Of a DNA stretch of 64,000 nt, positions 1-8,133 are shown one piece after another; position 1 is the first letter of the stretch, and each line of letters begins with the position of its first letter. A program made the translations under genes and the position numbers. Origin of the DNA: Motilimonas pumila. Its GTDB lineage: Bacteria > Pseudomonadota > Gammaproteobacteria > Enterobacterales > CBDFNC01. The notes under the pieces were generated by a model. That model did no database searches and was not told the origin of the DNA. It was given only the letters and a program-made list of their open reading frames with translations. The stretch lies in the NCBI RefSeq assembly GCF_003596335.1, contig NZ_QZCH01000010.1:62001-126000 (forward strand). Reading direction: 5' to 3'.

Positions 1-1116
1 CCCTAGAGAATATTGATGAGTATCATCTTCACGAGTAATGCCTTTGAAGTCATCATTAATGAATGACCAACTTAAAGAGCTATTAAGTTGAGGCAGCCAA
101 TAATGCTGCCAAGTAAGGTCGATTAAAGTTACTTGCTTATAATCGCCAGACTGCTCGGGATCTTTTGCACTTCGTTGTGAGTTAAGCTCGATAGAAGAGA
201 AAGGTTTTACATACCAAGTTAAACCTACATCCCAACTAATATCTTCAAAATTCTTTCTTTCACCAGCTTTGAATCTTTTATGCTGGTAACCCACTTTTGC
301 CGTTCCTGTAATACTCGCCGTAGTATCCCAAGATGCTCCAACAAAAACGAAATGGTCATCGGAGTCTCTCGAAATGTTATTCAAGCTGACTTTGTCATAT
401 CGCTTATCATTTTTCATCACTTCGAACAACAAACTAGACTTTGGTGCTAAACGATAATAAAAGGCGGCTTGATAATTAATCGCGTCGAAATCTCGGAACT
501 GGGTAGTTTCTCTAAAGTTTCGATAGGCTTTATCTTCGTACCCTAAAGAAAACTCTAACCTTCCGGTAGCATGGTTACCGCCAAAGCGATACTTTAAAGA
601 CGCGTCATGAATGTGATACCTAACGACCTCATCGATGAGGTCTCCGACTCCCTCAGAGATACCATCACCGCGTTCATCATGACCGGCAGTAAAATCGTAA
701 TATACGAAAAGGCGATTACGAGTATTAAATTCAAAGCCAGAAAAAAGATTAAAGAAGTGATCCGTATAATTGTCTTGTTTAGAGCTAAAGTAATCCCCTC
801 GAGACAATCTATACCTCAACTCATATTTATGACGGCTGGGTTGTATCGCGACAGCTATGGCAGGAGACAGAATAGAGCCCCAAGAAGTGGTCGTCTGCGC
901 ATTGGTATTTGTAACATTATCATCATAGAAGCTGACCACATCGAATGAAGGTAACACTTCTATGCCATTTGCCGTCTGAATGGGATAAGTGTTCGTACCC
1001 GACGCAGGAATCCGAATCCCATTTTCTGACACAAACGGAGTCAATGACACCTCAGACCATGCTGAAACACTCCAACAGCATGAGAAAACAACTAATGCCA
1101 ACTGCCTATAGCACAT
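1..1116 (-). CDS. Outer-membrane beta-barrel protein of an exopolysaccharide locus (BBP2_2/VpsM-like), 3' end outside window
   Basis: An open minus-strand frame runs without a stop from the ATG at 1116 to the left edge, about 372 codons. It begins with a signal peptide (hydrophobic segment near residues 5-20, then a polar mature start). The rest has the alternating pattern of long outer-membrane beta strands rich in Tyr, Phe and Asp with short polar turns. It lies 21 bases after the stop of the priming glycosyltransferase, so the two genes form an operon. Proteins of the BBP2_2 family, such as Vibrio VpsM, sit in this position in exopolysaccharide clusters. A GTG four codons upstream (1128) would give a more basic signal-peptide start; AAGG about 11 bases before the ATG favours 1116. 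The barrel nature is fairly sure; a role in polysaccharide export is inferred from context. Confidence 0.75.
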   Translation of the reverse strand, partial: MCYRQLALVVFSCCWSVSAWSEVSLTPFVSENGIRIPASGTNTYPIQTANGIEVLPSFDVVSFYDDNVTNTNAQTTTSWGSILSPAIAVAIQPSRHKYELRYRLSRGDYFSSKQDNYTDHFFNLFSGFEFNTRNRLFVYYDFTAGHDERGDGISEGVGDLIDEVVRYHIHDASLKYRFGGNHATGRLEFSLGYEDKAYRNFRETTQFRDFDAINYQAAFYYRLAPKSSLLFEVMKNDKRYDKVSLNNISRDSDDHFVFVGASWDTTASITGTAKVGYQHKRFKAGERKNFEDISWDVGLTWYVKPFSSIELNSQRSAKDPEQSGDYKQVTLIDLTWQHYWLPQLNSSLSWSFINDDFKGITREDDTHQYSLG

Positions 1117-1137
1117 ATTCCACTTCACCTTAACTAC

Positions 1138-2544
1138 TTAATAAGCTGTTTTACTTACAAATCCCTTAAATATGGTTAAGAACACAATCTTAATATCCAA
1201 CCATAGTGACCAGCGGTGGATATAATCCAAGTCGAATTGAACCCGCTTTTCCATTTTATCCAAGGTGTCAGTTTCACCGCGCCAACCGTTAATTTGTGCC
1301 CATCCCGTAATACCCGGTTTGACTTTATGTCTTAACATGTACCTTTCAACAAGCACTCGGTACTCTTCATTGTGAGCAACTGCGTGAGGTCTAGGGCCCA
1401 CAATGGACATACGGCCTTGTAGTACATTAATAAACTGAGGTAGTTCATCTAAAGAGGTTCTGCGCAAAAAGTTACCAAGGGGTGTAACTCTTGGGTCATT
1501 CTTAGTTGCTTGCTTGACCGTGTTACCATTGTCCATGGTCGACATAGAACGAAATTTCCATACCTTAATCTTCCGGCCATCTAACCCATAACGAAACTGC
1601 TTAAAAATTATTGGGCCTGGTGAAGTTACTTTCACAGCAATCGCAATCATCAGTAATACAGGTGAAATGAGAGTAAGTATTAAACTTGATAAAACAATAT
1701 CTTCGAGTCTCTTTATCCAGCTGCTAATTCCGTTAAAAGGAGTATCAAATACACTTAGAGTATGAATATCCCCGATAGAATCCCAACGCGAGTGAAGCAG
1801 GTTATAAGTGAAGAAATCTGGGACAAGATAAGTACATGCCGTAGTGTCAGCAAACTCCGACAATAAATGCGATATACGACCTTTAGCATGCATAGGTAAG
1901 GCAATATAAACACGCTCAATCGCACCTTTTTTTGCAAGTTTCAATGCTTTCTCTGCATCCCCTCTAAATTTAGCAGGCAGTTCACCTTCGTCTTCAAAAC
2001 GGGATACACAGCGATCATCATAAAAGCCTAATACTTTAACACCAATTTCTGGATGCTTTTGTAAACTCTTGACGAGGGCAACCGCTTGAGACGTAACACC
2101 AATGACCACTGCATTTCTTGTATTCAGCCCTTGTCTACGCATCTGAGCGCGATAGAACCTTAAACAAATACGCCATGCTAAAAGGCAGAATAAGGTGATA
2201 ATAAACCAAGCGCCAATGACTAACCGAGAATACTCCACACCTAACTTTGTAAAGTATGCAAGCAGCATAAGTAATGCGCATACACCTCCCCAACTAAAAG
2301 TGGTCAACATGGCTAAGTAACTAAAGTTACTGCCACGCCAAGAGCGATAAAGGTCAACGCTTTCAGATGCAATGGTAAAACTCACAGTAGCCAATAGAGC
2401 CACGGTAGCGTAATGAACATTAATACTAACTTGATGAAACTGGATAGAAATAAAGAGGGCGAGAGATATAAAAATAATATCTACCAACCGATACAAAAAG
2501 CTGGATTGCTTACCAAACTGCCTAATTTGGCCTTTGCTGCCCAT
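1138..2544 (-). CDS. Undecaprenyl-phosphate glucose phosphotransferase (WcaJ/VpsL-like priming glycosyltransferase)
   Basis: Membrane enzyme that transfers a sugar phosphate, probably glucose-1-P, to undecaprenyl phosphate and so starts an exopolysaccharide repeat unit. The 468-residue protein has the family layout: about four N-terminal membrane helices (residues 15-125), a nucleotide-binding-like middle domain (about 140-240), a fifth hydrophobic segment near 280, and a C-terminal bacterial sugar-transferase domain with the KFRSM, DELPQ and GPRP motifs. The track of the operon runs leftwards into the barrel gene. I chose the ATG at 2544 because AAGGA lies 8 bases upstream of it; the ATG two codons earlier (2550) would be only 2 bases from that site. 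It looks like the first gene of the locus. Confidence 0.9.
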   Translation of the reverse strand: MGSKGQIRQFGKQSSFLYRLVDIIFISLALFISIQFHQVSINVHYATVALLATVSFTIASESVDLYRSWRGSNFSYLAMLTTFSWGGVCALLMLLAYFTKLGVEYSRLVIGAWFIITLFCLLAWRICLRFYRAQMRRQGLNTRNAVVIGVTSQAVALVKSLQKHPEIGVKVLGFYDDRCVSRFEDEGELPAKFRGDAEKALKLAKKGAIERVYIALPMHAKGRISHLLSEFADTTACTYLVPDFFTYNLLHSRWDSIGDIHTLSVFDTPFNGISSWIKRLEDIVLSSLILTLISPVLLMIAIAVKVTSPGPIIFKQFRYGLDGRKIKVWKFRSMSTMDNGNTVKQATKNDPRVTPLGNFLRRTSLDELPQFINVLQGRMSIVGPRPHAVAHNEEYRVLVERYMLRHKVKPGITGWAQINGWRGETDTLDKMEKRVQFDLDYIHRWSLWLDIKIVFLTIFKGFVSKTAY

Positions 2545-3197
2545 AATCATAGTCCTTTGAGGTCGCGTTTTGGCATCATTGCCAATATTGTAGGGAGAGA
2601 GTACTTCTTAATTTTGTATTTTTTATGAAATAGCTTTATTTTTCTTTAAGTACAGCGTAAAGAATTTTGACCCAGCTAACATTTTAATCCGGTGCAATAC
2701 TAAACAACTTGACTATGCTTAACAAGCCTTTTTTGTGACCTGAATTTGACTTTTCTCGATATAATGCTACTTCATTAAAATCACTCGTCGTCGAATCAAC
2801 TACTTAGGGGATAGAGAAAAGTAATTTTTTCAACTTCAATTAAATATCTTTGAAGCAGAATCAACCATAAGCACTTTTTTTTGTTCGCATTCAATCAGGG
2901 TTTATAATATGGCTTGCTCTGACCGGCCGCCCACCGCGATTACACGAAGCTCATACCGCGATAGAAAGCTGGCATTGTAAAGAAAAAGATAGGTTAAAAA
3001 TCACCTTTTTGAACTCAGAATTGTTAAAAATAGTCATATTCAGCCATTCGTTAAGCTTAAAAATCCTCGAAACTGACACATAAACGCCATCGCCAAAAAG
3101 ATGCATGTTAAAGAAAAAGTTGAAGTTAAACAGAAGCAATATCAGCGATGATGATTTCATGCTAAGCTAACTTTTTACCACATTGATAGCTTTCACT
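2545..3197. other. 650-base AT-rich intergenic region between the EPS operon and zur
   Basis: No convincing gene. The region presumably holds the divergent promoters of the exopolysaccharide operon (minus) and zur (plus). I looked for an ops/JUMPstart element and did not find one. Two similar 16-base stretches (around 2973-2988 and 3103-3118, each ending TAAAGAAAAAG) form an imperfect direct repeat of unknown meaning. A 69-codon minus-strand frame at 2951-3160 has no ribosome binding site and is not called. Confidence 0.5.
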
Positions 3198-3626
3198 ATG
3201 AACGAGCAGCTGTTTCAAAAAGCCACTGAACTATGCCAACAACGGCAAATACGGTTTACCCCTATCAGGCAAAAAGTCTTTCTATTGATGCTAGCAAGCC
3301 CAGGGGCCATCAGCGCCTATGACTTACTTGAGCAATTGCAACAAACGGAAAAGTCAGCCAAGCCACCGACAATTTACCGGGCTCTCGACTTTTTACTGGA
3401 GCAAGGTTTTATTCACAGAATAGAGTCGGACAATACTTTCATACTTTGCCCACACTTTGACTCACATCATGCCATGCAACTGCTAATATGCGACCATTGT
3501 GGCACCGTGATTGAATTACATAATGAGGCTATCGATAAAACTTTTAACGATACCGCCCTCAGTCACGGATTTTTAGTCAATAATAAAACCATAGAAGCTC
3601 ACGGCACCTGCAAGGATTGCCAGTAG
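3198..3626 (+). CDS. zur: Zinc uptake regulator Zur (Fur family)
   Basis: Cytoplasmic zinc-responsive repressor. The 142-residue protein has the Fur-family winged helix (residues 10-75, with the Zur-typical ISAYDLLEQL and KPPTIYRALDFLLEQGF stretches), a His-rich hinge (HFDSHH, 87-91) and two CxxC pairs for the structural zinc (C98/C101 and C138/C141). It is shorter at the C terminus than E. coli Zur, ending just after the second CxxC. I start at the ATG 3198; a TTG five codons upstream extends the frame but adds nothing family-like. Neither has a strong ribosome binding site. A matching Zur box lies at 42448-42462 in front of the zinc-free ribosomal proteins, so one likely target is in this window. 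cheX follows after 40 bases on the same strand. Confidence 0.93.
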   Translation: MNEQLFQKATELCQQRQIRFTPIRQKVFLLMLASPGAISAYDLLEQLQQTEKSAKPPTIYRALDFLLEQGFIHRIESDNTFILCPHFDSHHAMQLLICDHCGTVIELHNEAIDKTFNDTALSHGFLVNNKTIEAHGTCKDCQ

Positions 3627-3666
3627 TGAACCCGCTCTGTTCCATTAGCTAAAATAGAAGCCGCAT

Positions 3667-4128
3667 ATGAATGTAGAATTTGTAAACCCGTTTCTGACCT
3701 CTTTACTCAATGTGTTAGAAACCATGGCACAATTAAAACTCTCTCCCGGTAAACCTAAACTAAAAAATGACACCTTAGCACGAGGCGACGTGTCCGGTTT
3801 AATCGGCATGGTCAGTCCTGAGACAAAAGGCTCTTTCTCTATCACTTTTGAAGAAGGCTTAGCCCTTGAGGTTATGAGCCGCATGTTAGGTGAAAAACCT
3901 GCCGGCATTAATGATGAAGTATCTGATATGGTGGGAGAGATCACCAATATGGTAACAGGTGGGGCCAAGCGGTTATTGGCAGATAAAGGCTTTGACTTTG
4001 ATATGGCAACGCCCGTGGTTGTGTCCGGTAAAGCGCATACCATTTCACACAAATCAGAAGGCAAAAAAGTACTGATGCCCTTCACTTCAGAATTCGGCTC
4101 AGCTTATATAGAAATTTGTTTCGATTAA
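3667..4128 (+). CDS. CheX-family chemotaxis phosphatase-like protein
   Basis: A 153-residue cytoplasmic protein of the CheX/CheC family, whose members dephosphorylate CheY-P. It contains one alpha-beta domain with the characteristic GEITNMVTGGAK helix (residues 91-102), matching the E-x-x-N catalytic signature in which Glu and Asn position water at the aspartyl phosphate. Length is typical. In gammaproteobacteria these are often stand-alone genes away from the che operon, as here. An AGAAG ribosome binding site precedes the ATG. A shared transcript with zur is possible but unproven. A bidirectional terminator follows at 4181-4208. Confidence 0.85.
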   Translation: MNVEFVNPFLTSLLNVLETMAQLKLSPGKPKLKNDTLARGDVSGLIGMVSPETKGSFSITFEEGLALEVMSRMLGEKPAGINDEVSDMVGEITNMVTGGAKRLLADKGFDFDMATPVVVSGKAHTISHKSEGKKVLMPFTSEFGSAYIEICFD

Positions 4129-4180
4129 ACAGGGCAAGCGGCCCTTTTGACACAAAGCTTGGTGATAAAAATCGGACATA

Positions 4181-4208
4181 AAAAAACCGCGAACATACGC
4201 GGTTTTTT
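4181..4208. terminator. Bidirectional rho-independent terminator between cheX and peroxiredoxin gene
   Basis: Run of six A, stem CCGCG/CGCGG with a six-base loop, run of six T. It can serve both converging genes. Confidence 0.9.
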
Positions 4209-4225
4209 CATTTAAGCCACTAAGA

Positions 4226-4828
4226 TTATAGGTCTTCAGTGTGCTCAGATAGGTACTTAGCAACACCTTCAGGTGAAGCGTCCATGCCTGATTTGCCTTC
4301 TTCCCACTGTGCAGGACATACTTCGCCGTGCTCTTCGTGGAAGTTAAGCGCGTCAACCATACGTAGCATTTCGTCGATGTTACGGCCCAGTGGTAGGTCG
4401 TTCACTACTTGGTGACGAACAACACCCGCTTTATCAACGAGGAAAGAACCACGGAAAGCAACGCCAGCTTCTGGGTGCTCAACGTCATATGCTTGACAGA
4501 TTTCGTGTTTAACGTCTGCAACCAATGGGTATTTCACTTCACCGATGCCGCCGTTTTCAACAGCAGTGTTACGCCATGCGTTGTGAGAGAACTGAGAATC
4601 GATAGAGACACCGATTACTTCAACGCCTTTATCTTGAAAATCTTGGAAACGCTTGTCGAAAGCGATTAGCTCAGAAGGACAAACAAATGTGAAATCAAGT
4701 GGGTAGAAAAAGATTACCGCTGCTTTACCTTTGGTGAATTCTTTTAGGTTAAAGCTATCTACAATCTCACCGTTACCTAGTACCGCTGCAGCTGTGAAAT
4801 CTGGTGCTTCTCTTCCGACTAAAACCAT
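4226..4828 (-). CDS. Typical 2-Cys peroxiredoxin (AhpC/Tsa family)
   Basis: Thiol peroxidase that reduces hydrogen peroxide and organic peroxides in the cytoplasm. The 200-residue protein shows the peroxidatic Cys50 in FVCPSE and the resolving Cys171 in VCPAQW. It also carries GGIGE (93-97), a near match to the GGLG element linked to over-oxidation-sensitive, eukaryote-like peroxiredoxins; the C-terminal aromatic pair of that class is Tyr192-Leu193 here, so the second element is only partial. AGAGGAAA precedes the ATG. An OxyR-type site lies about 90-130 bases upstream (4919-4955), fitting induction by peroxide. It is a single-gene unit with its own terminator. Confidence 0.95.
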   Translation of the reverse strand: MVLVGREAPDFTAAAVLGNGEIVDSFNLKEFTKGKAAVIFFYPLDFTFVCPSELIAFDKRFQDFQDKGVEVIGVSIDSQFSHNAWRNTAVENGGIGEVKYPLVADVKHEICQAYDVEHPEAGVAFRGSFLVDKAGVVRHQVVNDLPLGRNIDEMLRMVDALNFHEEHGEVCPAQWEEGKSGMDASPEGVAKYLSEHTEDL

Positions 4829-4918
4829 TTTTATTTCCTCTTGAAAGTCATGGATTAATTTATAAAGGTTAACTCTTAAAACCAGCTAAATAATGGCCTA
4901 TTAAAGTGCTTTTCGCGA

Positions 4919-4955
4919 ATCGTTTCTAACAATTAAATTGATAGTTAAAAGCTAT
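4919..4955 (-). promoter_or_regulatory. Predicted OxyR binding site upstream of the peroxiredoxin gene
   Basis: The promoter-proximal element ATAG-TTAAAAG-CTAT (4941-4955) fits the OxyR consensus ATAGnTnnnAnCTAT at every defined base. Seven bases away the second element is ATCG-TTTCTAA-CAAT, keeping the inner T and A and most half-site bases, so the full four-box spacing is present. The perfect element also sits inside a 14-base inverted repeat (4931-4944 and 4952-4965). Confidence 0.7.
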
Positions 4956-5046
4956 CAATTTAATTTCTATTACAGATTTTGACTATTAATCAATCAAGTT
5001 AAGATGTCAAGGGTTAACCCGCTAAGATGACAACAAGATCCCGGGA

Positions 5047-5475
5047 TTATTTTGCCAGCTTGCAACGAAGCTCAAGCTGATTCCCGTCGCAATCTTCTAT
5101 ATAAAGGGAAGCGCCTCTGCCCTGCGCGCCATAACGATGGCGAAATGCCCCTGCTTCTACGCCATGAAGCCTTAAGTGGCGAATGATTTGCGCTTCGCTC
5201 ACTGGCGCTATTTGCAAGCAAAAGTGATCCATGTTATTTCCAGTACGACTCGGCGCGGCACCGCCTGCAGAGCCAAGCGCAGCGTTTACATCCACAATAT
5301 CAATCAAGGCGGCTCCCGCTCGTAGCTGAGTCAAGCCAACCTGAGGGGATGTTTCTCGCTCTACGGTACAACCGAGCACTTGGCAATAAAAAGCAATTAA
5401 CCGCGACGGGTTCACGCTGCGTAAAACCAAGTGATCAAGCTGTAAAGGTTGGATAACTCCATTAGGCTGAGGCAT
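5047..5475 (-). CDS. VOC-family (glyoxalase/bleomycin-resistance fold) protein
   Basis: A 142-residue vicinal-oxygen-chelate protein with two beta-alpha-beta modules: DHLVLRSVNP near the start with a likely metal His, and a C-terminal YIEDCDGNQLELR strand that supplies the Glu usual in this fold. Proteins of this exact type are often annotated as biphenyl-2,3-diol dioxygenase-like, but no substrate can be read from the sequence. I chose the ATG at 5475, which has AAGGAA about 10 bases upstream; the longer frame to 5505 lies wholly within tetR. Its start overlaps the tetR stop by 14 bases, so it is translationally coupled to the repressor and probably shares its inducer-linked role. Confidence 0.85.
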   Translation of the reverse strand: MPQPNGVIQPLQLDHLVLRSVNPSRLIAFYCQVLGCTVERETSPQVGLTQLRAGAALIDIVDVNAALGSAGGAAPSRTGNNMDHFCLQIAPVSEAQIIRHLRLHGVEAGAFRHRYGAQGRGASLYIEDCDGNQLELRCKLAK

Positions 5476-6097
5476 TTTCTTTATTTCCTTGCGAAGGGGC
5501 GTCAAGTAATGACAACGCCAATATCATGTCAGCTAGTCGCGCCAACGCTTGTTGATCTTTACCCGCTTTGGCTTGCACAGCCATACCATGGATAAACGTC
5601 AGCGTGTACTCAACCAAATCTTTGGGCTGACAAGAAATTGCCAGTCTGCCCTCGGCAATTTCTTGTTCAAAAAACTGCAGTAGCATGCTTTGGCTTTGTA
5701 AGCCTGCTTGTTGTAATGCTTGCTGCGCCTGCTTTGGCATTGCCAAGCTACAAGACTCAGCGGTGCAAGTAGACACAAAGCACCCCGCAGGCTTTTCAGG
5801 CAAAGTTAAGATACCTGCAAAAGCACACAAGCACTGATGCAGTTTTTGTTTTGATGACCCAGACTCCGACCACAAAGGTTCAAAAGCTGGCGCCACAATG
5901 CGTTGCTTATAATAATCTAGGGCTTTAATAAATAACGCTTCTTTATTTCCAAAGCAGGCATACAAACTGGGTTTATTAATGCCCATCGCCACGGTCAAAT
6001 CAGCCAATGACGTACCTGCATAACCATTTTGCCAAAAAACCTGAGTAGCTGCAGATAGCGCTAGCTCAAGATCAAAGCCGCGTTTACGCCCAGTCAT
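5462..6097 (-). CDS. TetR/AcrR-family transcriptional repressor
   Basis: A 211-residue one-component repressor. The N terminus has the TetR helix-turn-helix (residues 10-55, with GYAGTSLADLTVAMGINKPS and the YACFGNKEALF tail of the DNA-binding domain). The helical C-terminal ligand domain contains several Cys residues (about 106-118). It is divergent from an SDR gene; the 160-base gap carries two near-identical palindromes, TACCGATCGGTA and TACCGTTCGGTA, one covering the predicted tetR -10 box and one near the predicted SDR -35 region. Autoregulation and control of the SDR gene are therefore likely. The ligand is unknown. Confidence 0.92.
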   Translation of the reverse strand: MTGRKRGFDLELALSAATQVFWQNGYAGTSLADLTVAMGINKPSLYACFGNKEALFIKALDYYKQRIVAPAFEPLWSESGSSKQKLHQCLCAFAGILTLPEKPAGCFVSTCTAESCSLAMPKQAQQALQQAGLQSQSMLLQFFEQEIAEGRLAISCQPKDLVEYTLTFIHGMAVQAKAGKDQQALARLADMILALSLLDAPSQGNKENASA

Positions 6098-6136
6098 AAA
6101 ATCCTCAAAAAAAGATCATAAAAAACACTTGCCATT

Positions 6137-6165
6137 ATTGTACCGATCGGTAAGTATTAGCTCAA
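6137..6165 (-). promoter_or_regulatory. Predicted sigma-70 promoter of tetR-VOC
   Basis: On the minus strand TTGAGC (6165-6160), a 17-base spacer and TACAAT (6142-6137). The -10 box and spacer overlap the palindrome at 6141-6152, as expected for an autorepressed promoter. Confidence 0.55.
6141..6152. promoter_or_regulatory. TetR operator 1
   Basis: Perfect 12-base palindrome TACCGATCGGTA. It is repeated with one changed base 28 bases away (centre to centre), in the divergent tetR/SDR control region. Confidence 0.8.
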
Positions 6166-6168
6166 CCC

Positions 6169-6180
6169 TACCGTTCGGTA
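6169..6180. promoter_or_regulatory. TetR operator 2
   Basis: TACCGTTCGGTA: same arms TACCG/CGGTA as operator 1. It overlaps a weak -35 candidate for the SDR gene (TTCGGT, 18 bases before TATTAT at 6198-6203). Confidence 0.8.
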
Positions 6181-6257
6181 CAGAATGGATTGCAACCTAT
6201 TATCCGTTTGAAAAAAAAGACAAAACTATTCATAAATAAATGAGGAAAGGATTAAGT

Positions 6258-7001
6258 ATGAGCTTTAAAGTAGAAGGCAAAGTGGCATTAGTGACGGGCG
6301 CAAATCGAGGAATTGGTCGCAGTATCGCCGAAACATTGCTGGCACAAGGCGTGAAAAAAGTCTATCTCGCGGTAAGAAAGCCGGCTGCCATCCAAGACTT
6401 AGTGAATGACTTTCCTGACCGCGTGATACCGTTAACCGTAGACTTAAGTGAAGTCGACACCATTCGCGCGTTACCCGCCCAAGCGCCAGACATCAATTTG
6501 CTAATCAACAATGCTGGGGTACTCATACCGACCCATATTCTTGATGCCAACGCAGCAACAGCTATCGCTCAAGAATTCCAAGTAAATACCTTAGGCTTGC
6601 TGCATATCAGCCAAGCCTTTGCCACTACGCTGATCAAAAATCAACCTTCAGCTTTAGTGCAAATTAACTCGGTGGCCTCGCTTCGAGCTTTTTCACCAGT
6701 CGCCACTTACTCAGCTTCTAAAGCAGCGGCTTACTCGGTAACCCAAGCTCTGCGGGACGAGCTAAATGCTCAAGGAGTACAAGTATTGAGTGTTCACCCA
6801 GGTCCTATCGCAACGGATATGGCAGCCCAAGGTGGCGTGGAGGAAATGGCAGAGCCTGCTAGCGTAGTCGCCCACGGTATCATTAATGCACTCGCCACAG
6901 GAGAGTTCCATTTATTCCCAGACACCATGGCGCAACAGTTTGAAACAGCATACCAAGGCTTTGCCAGCAACATTATCGCGGCGGACTTTTCCATTGAGTA
7001 A
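6258..7001 (+). CDS. Short-chain dehydrogenase/reductase (SDR)
   Basis: Classical SDR of 247 residues. The cofactor motif TGANRGIG lies at 13-20, NNAG at 84-87, and the catalytic residues are Ser138 (in NSVAS) with Tyr151 and Lys155 (YSASK). It is presumably an NAD(P)H-dependent oxidoreductase with an unknown small substrate. The true start is the ATG at 6258, preceded by AGGAAAGGA; an ATG at 6240 lies within that ribosome binding site. Divergent from tetR and very probably repressed by it through the two operators. Confidence 0.92.
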   Translation: MSFKVEGKVALVTGANRGIGRSIAETLLAQGVKKVYLAVRKPAAIQDLVNDFPDRVIPLTVDLSEVDTIRALPAQAPDINLLINNAGVLIPTHILDANAATAIAQEFQVNTLGLLHISQAFATTLIKNQPSALVQINSVASLRAFSPVATYSASKAAAYSVTQALRDELNAQGVQVLSVHPGPIATDMAAQGGVEEMAEPASVVAHGIINALATGEFHLFPDTMAQQFETAYQGFASNIIAADFSIE

Positions 7002-7062
7002 TTGCTAACGACTCGCTCTCCCCAGATTACTTGCCTCGTGTGGGGAGCAATCAAGTGCTGCT

Positions 7063-7099
7063 AACGCGCGCAATGCTTCAATGTATCATTGCGCGCGTT
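7063..7099. repeat. Perfect 13-base inverted repeat
   Basis: Arms AACGCGCGCAATG and CATTGCGCGCGTT around an 11-base loop, 60 bases past the SDR stop. No T run follows, so it is either a factor-dependent end of the SDR transcript or part of a dispersed palindromic element. Confidence 0.75.
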
Positions 7100-7451
7100 G
7101 GTCAGACCGCTGCGCGAGCTCAATGATGTCGCTACATTGCTCAGGAGCACTGCCATAAACAATATAAAGTGCTGTAATAGCGCTGAAGACCTAAACAGTG
7201 CCCGTCCCTAACTCGACTTGTGGTCAATCATCTGTGGTACGGCTTTCCATTTCAAAACTCTTCGCGGCTGAAAGCCCCGCGTCTTAACCTTATTCAAAAA
7301 TGGCAATCAACAAAACACTGGCGGGGCCGTCGGCGTCCCCTTCTTTTTTTGGTGACTATAGGTCAATCATAAAGGGTGATGAAAGCGTGAGTGATTTGAC
7401 GTAATACGGTAAGCAAGATTTCATTCATCGTCGCTTGTTTTTGCTCATGCT

Positions 7452-7490
7452 CACTGTTCACTGTTCACTGTTCACTGTTCACTGTTCACT
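7452..7490. repeat. Heptanucleotide tandem repeat, 5.6 copies of CACTGTT
   Basis: Five exact copies of CACTGTT and a partial CACT. Intergenic, so copy changes would shift spacing and not a reading frame. Confidence 0.95.
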
Positions 7491-7649
7491 GCGCTTTAGA
7501 GCACTGAGGCACTGGGTATGCCAATGCAAAACGGCGTAATACGTGTTGATCAAAGCCAAAAGGTATCGATTTACCTACAAGAAATAATCATATAGAGACT
7601 CGTCAGAGGCGCTAAATAACAGAGTAAACTGAGTAGGGAAGCTAAATGT

Positions 7650-7853
7650 TTAATTGAACCACGTCGATACGATACGCAACTCTTTCTCATGACTTAATGC
7701 TGGGTGAGATGATTCTGAGTCGGCATGCTTGCTCGGTGAAAATTCAAACTTAAACTCCCCCATTGCAATGCGACAATAATGCCACGCCGAAAAATTGATG
7801 ATAGCGCTTTCAAGGTTTTTACCTTCTGTCAGCATGCTACAGCACTCGCGCAT
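7650..7853 (-). CDS. Doubtful small hypothetical protein or gene remnant
   Basis: A 67-codon frame that begins with ATG but has no ribosome binding site. The same frame stays open about 60 bases upstream, into the end of the neighbouring small gene, with gene-like codon content (Lys-Thr-Arg-Glu-Ala stretch). This looks more like the 3' part of a decayed gene than a complete one. No family recognised. Confidence 0.25.
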   Translation of the reverse strand: MRECCSMLTEGKNLESAIINFSAWHYCRIAMGEFKFEFSPSKHADSESSHPALSHEKELRIVSTWFN

Positions 7854-7888
7854 GCGCTTGGTTTGGATAGCCAGCCATGCTTCAGCGT

Positions 7889-8104
7889 TTAACCCTGCTT
7901 CGCGAGTTTTATGAGTTTATAAAAACTGACACAATAGGTGATTATAGCGATAGCAATAGCCACCAGCAAAACCTTATAGACTGGAATATCCGACACCGCG
8001 CCAGACGTTTGAGTTAATAGAAAGAAGCCGTAACCCAAACCGCCAAGCAAGCCATTAAATCCGGCCAAAATGAACGCAAATATCATTTCCACTTTGTATT
8101 TCAT
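7889..8104 (-). CDS. Small inner-membrane protein, unknown function
   Basis: A 71-residue protein with two predicted membrane helices (about residues 6-30 and 42-63), a glycine-rich turn (GLLGGLGYGFF) and a basic C terminus. AAGGA lies 6 bases before the ATG, which supports real translation. It follows the PaiB-like gene by 29 bases on the same strand, so the two may be cotranscribed. No family recognised. Confidence 0.65.
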   Translation of the reverse strand: MKYKVEMIFAFILAGFNGLLGGLGYGFFLLTQTSGAVSDIPVYKVLLVAIAIAIITYCVSFYKLIKLAKQG

Positions 8105-8133
8105 GCATATCCTTATGCTGATGTTTTTACGCC

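Larger units (their letters stand above)
7002..7649. other. Gene-poor intergenic region with inverted and tandem repeats
   Basis: No supported gene in 648 bases. It contains a 7-base inverted repeat CTCCCCA/TGGGGAG (7018-7024 and 7041-7047), a strong 13-base hairpin (7063-7099), a GC-rich segment followed by TTCTTTTTTT (about 7321-7349) that could terminate a plus-strand transcript, and a heptamer tandem repeat (7452-7490). Composition and stop density suggest decayed or structural DNA. Confidence 0.5.

Noticed and set aside
607..948. 113-codon plus-strand frame
   Set aside because: Lies opposite the barrel gene, whose frame is continuous and protein-like to the window edge.
2951..3160. 69-codon minus-strand frame with a hydrophobic start
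   Set aside because: No ribosome binding site, Phe/Asn-rich as expected from AT-rich noncoding DNA, no recognisable continuation.
3645..4085. 146-codon minus-strand frame
   Set aside because: Antisense shadow of cheX.
7452..7490. CRISPR-like repetition
   Set aside because: Units are 7 bases and contiguous without spacers, so this is a simple tandem repeat.
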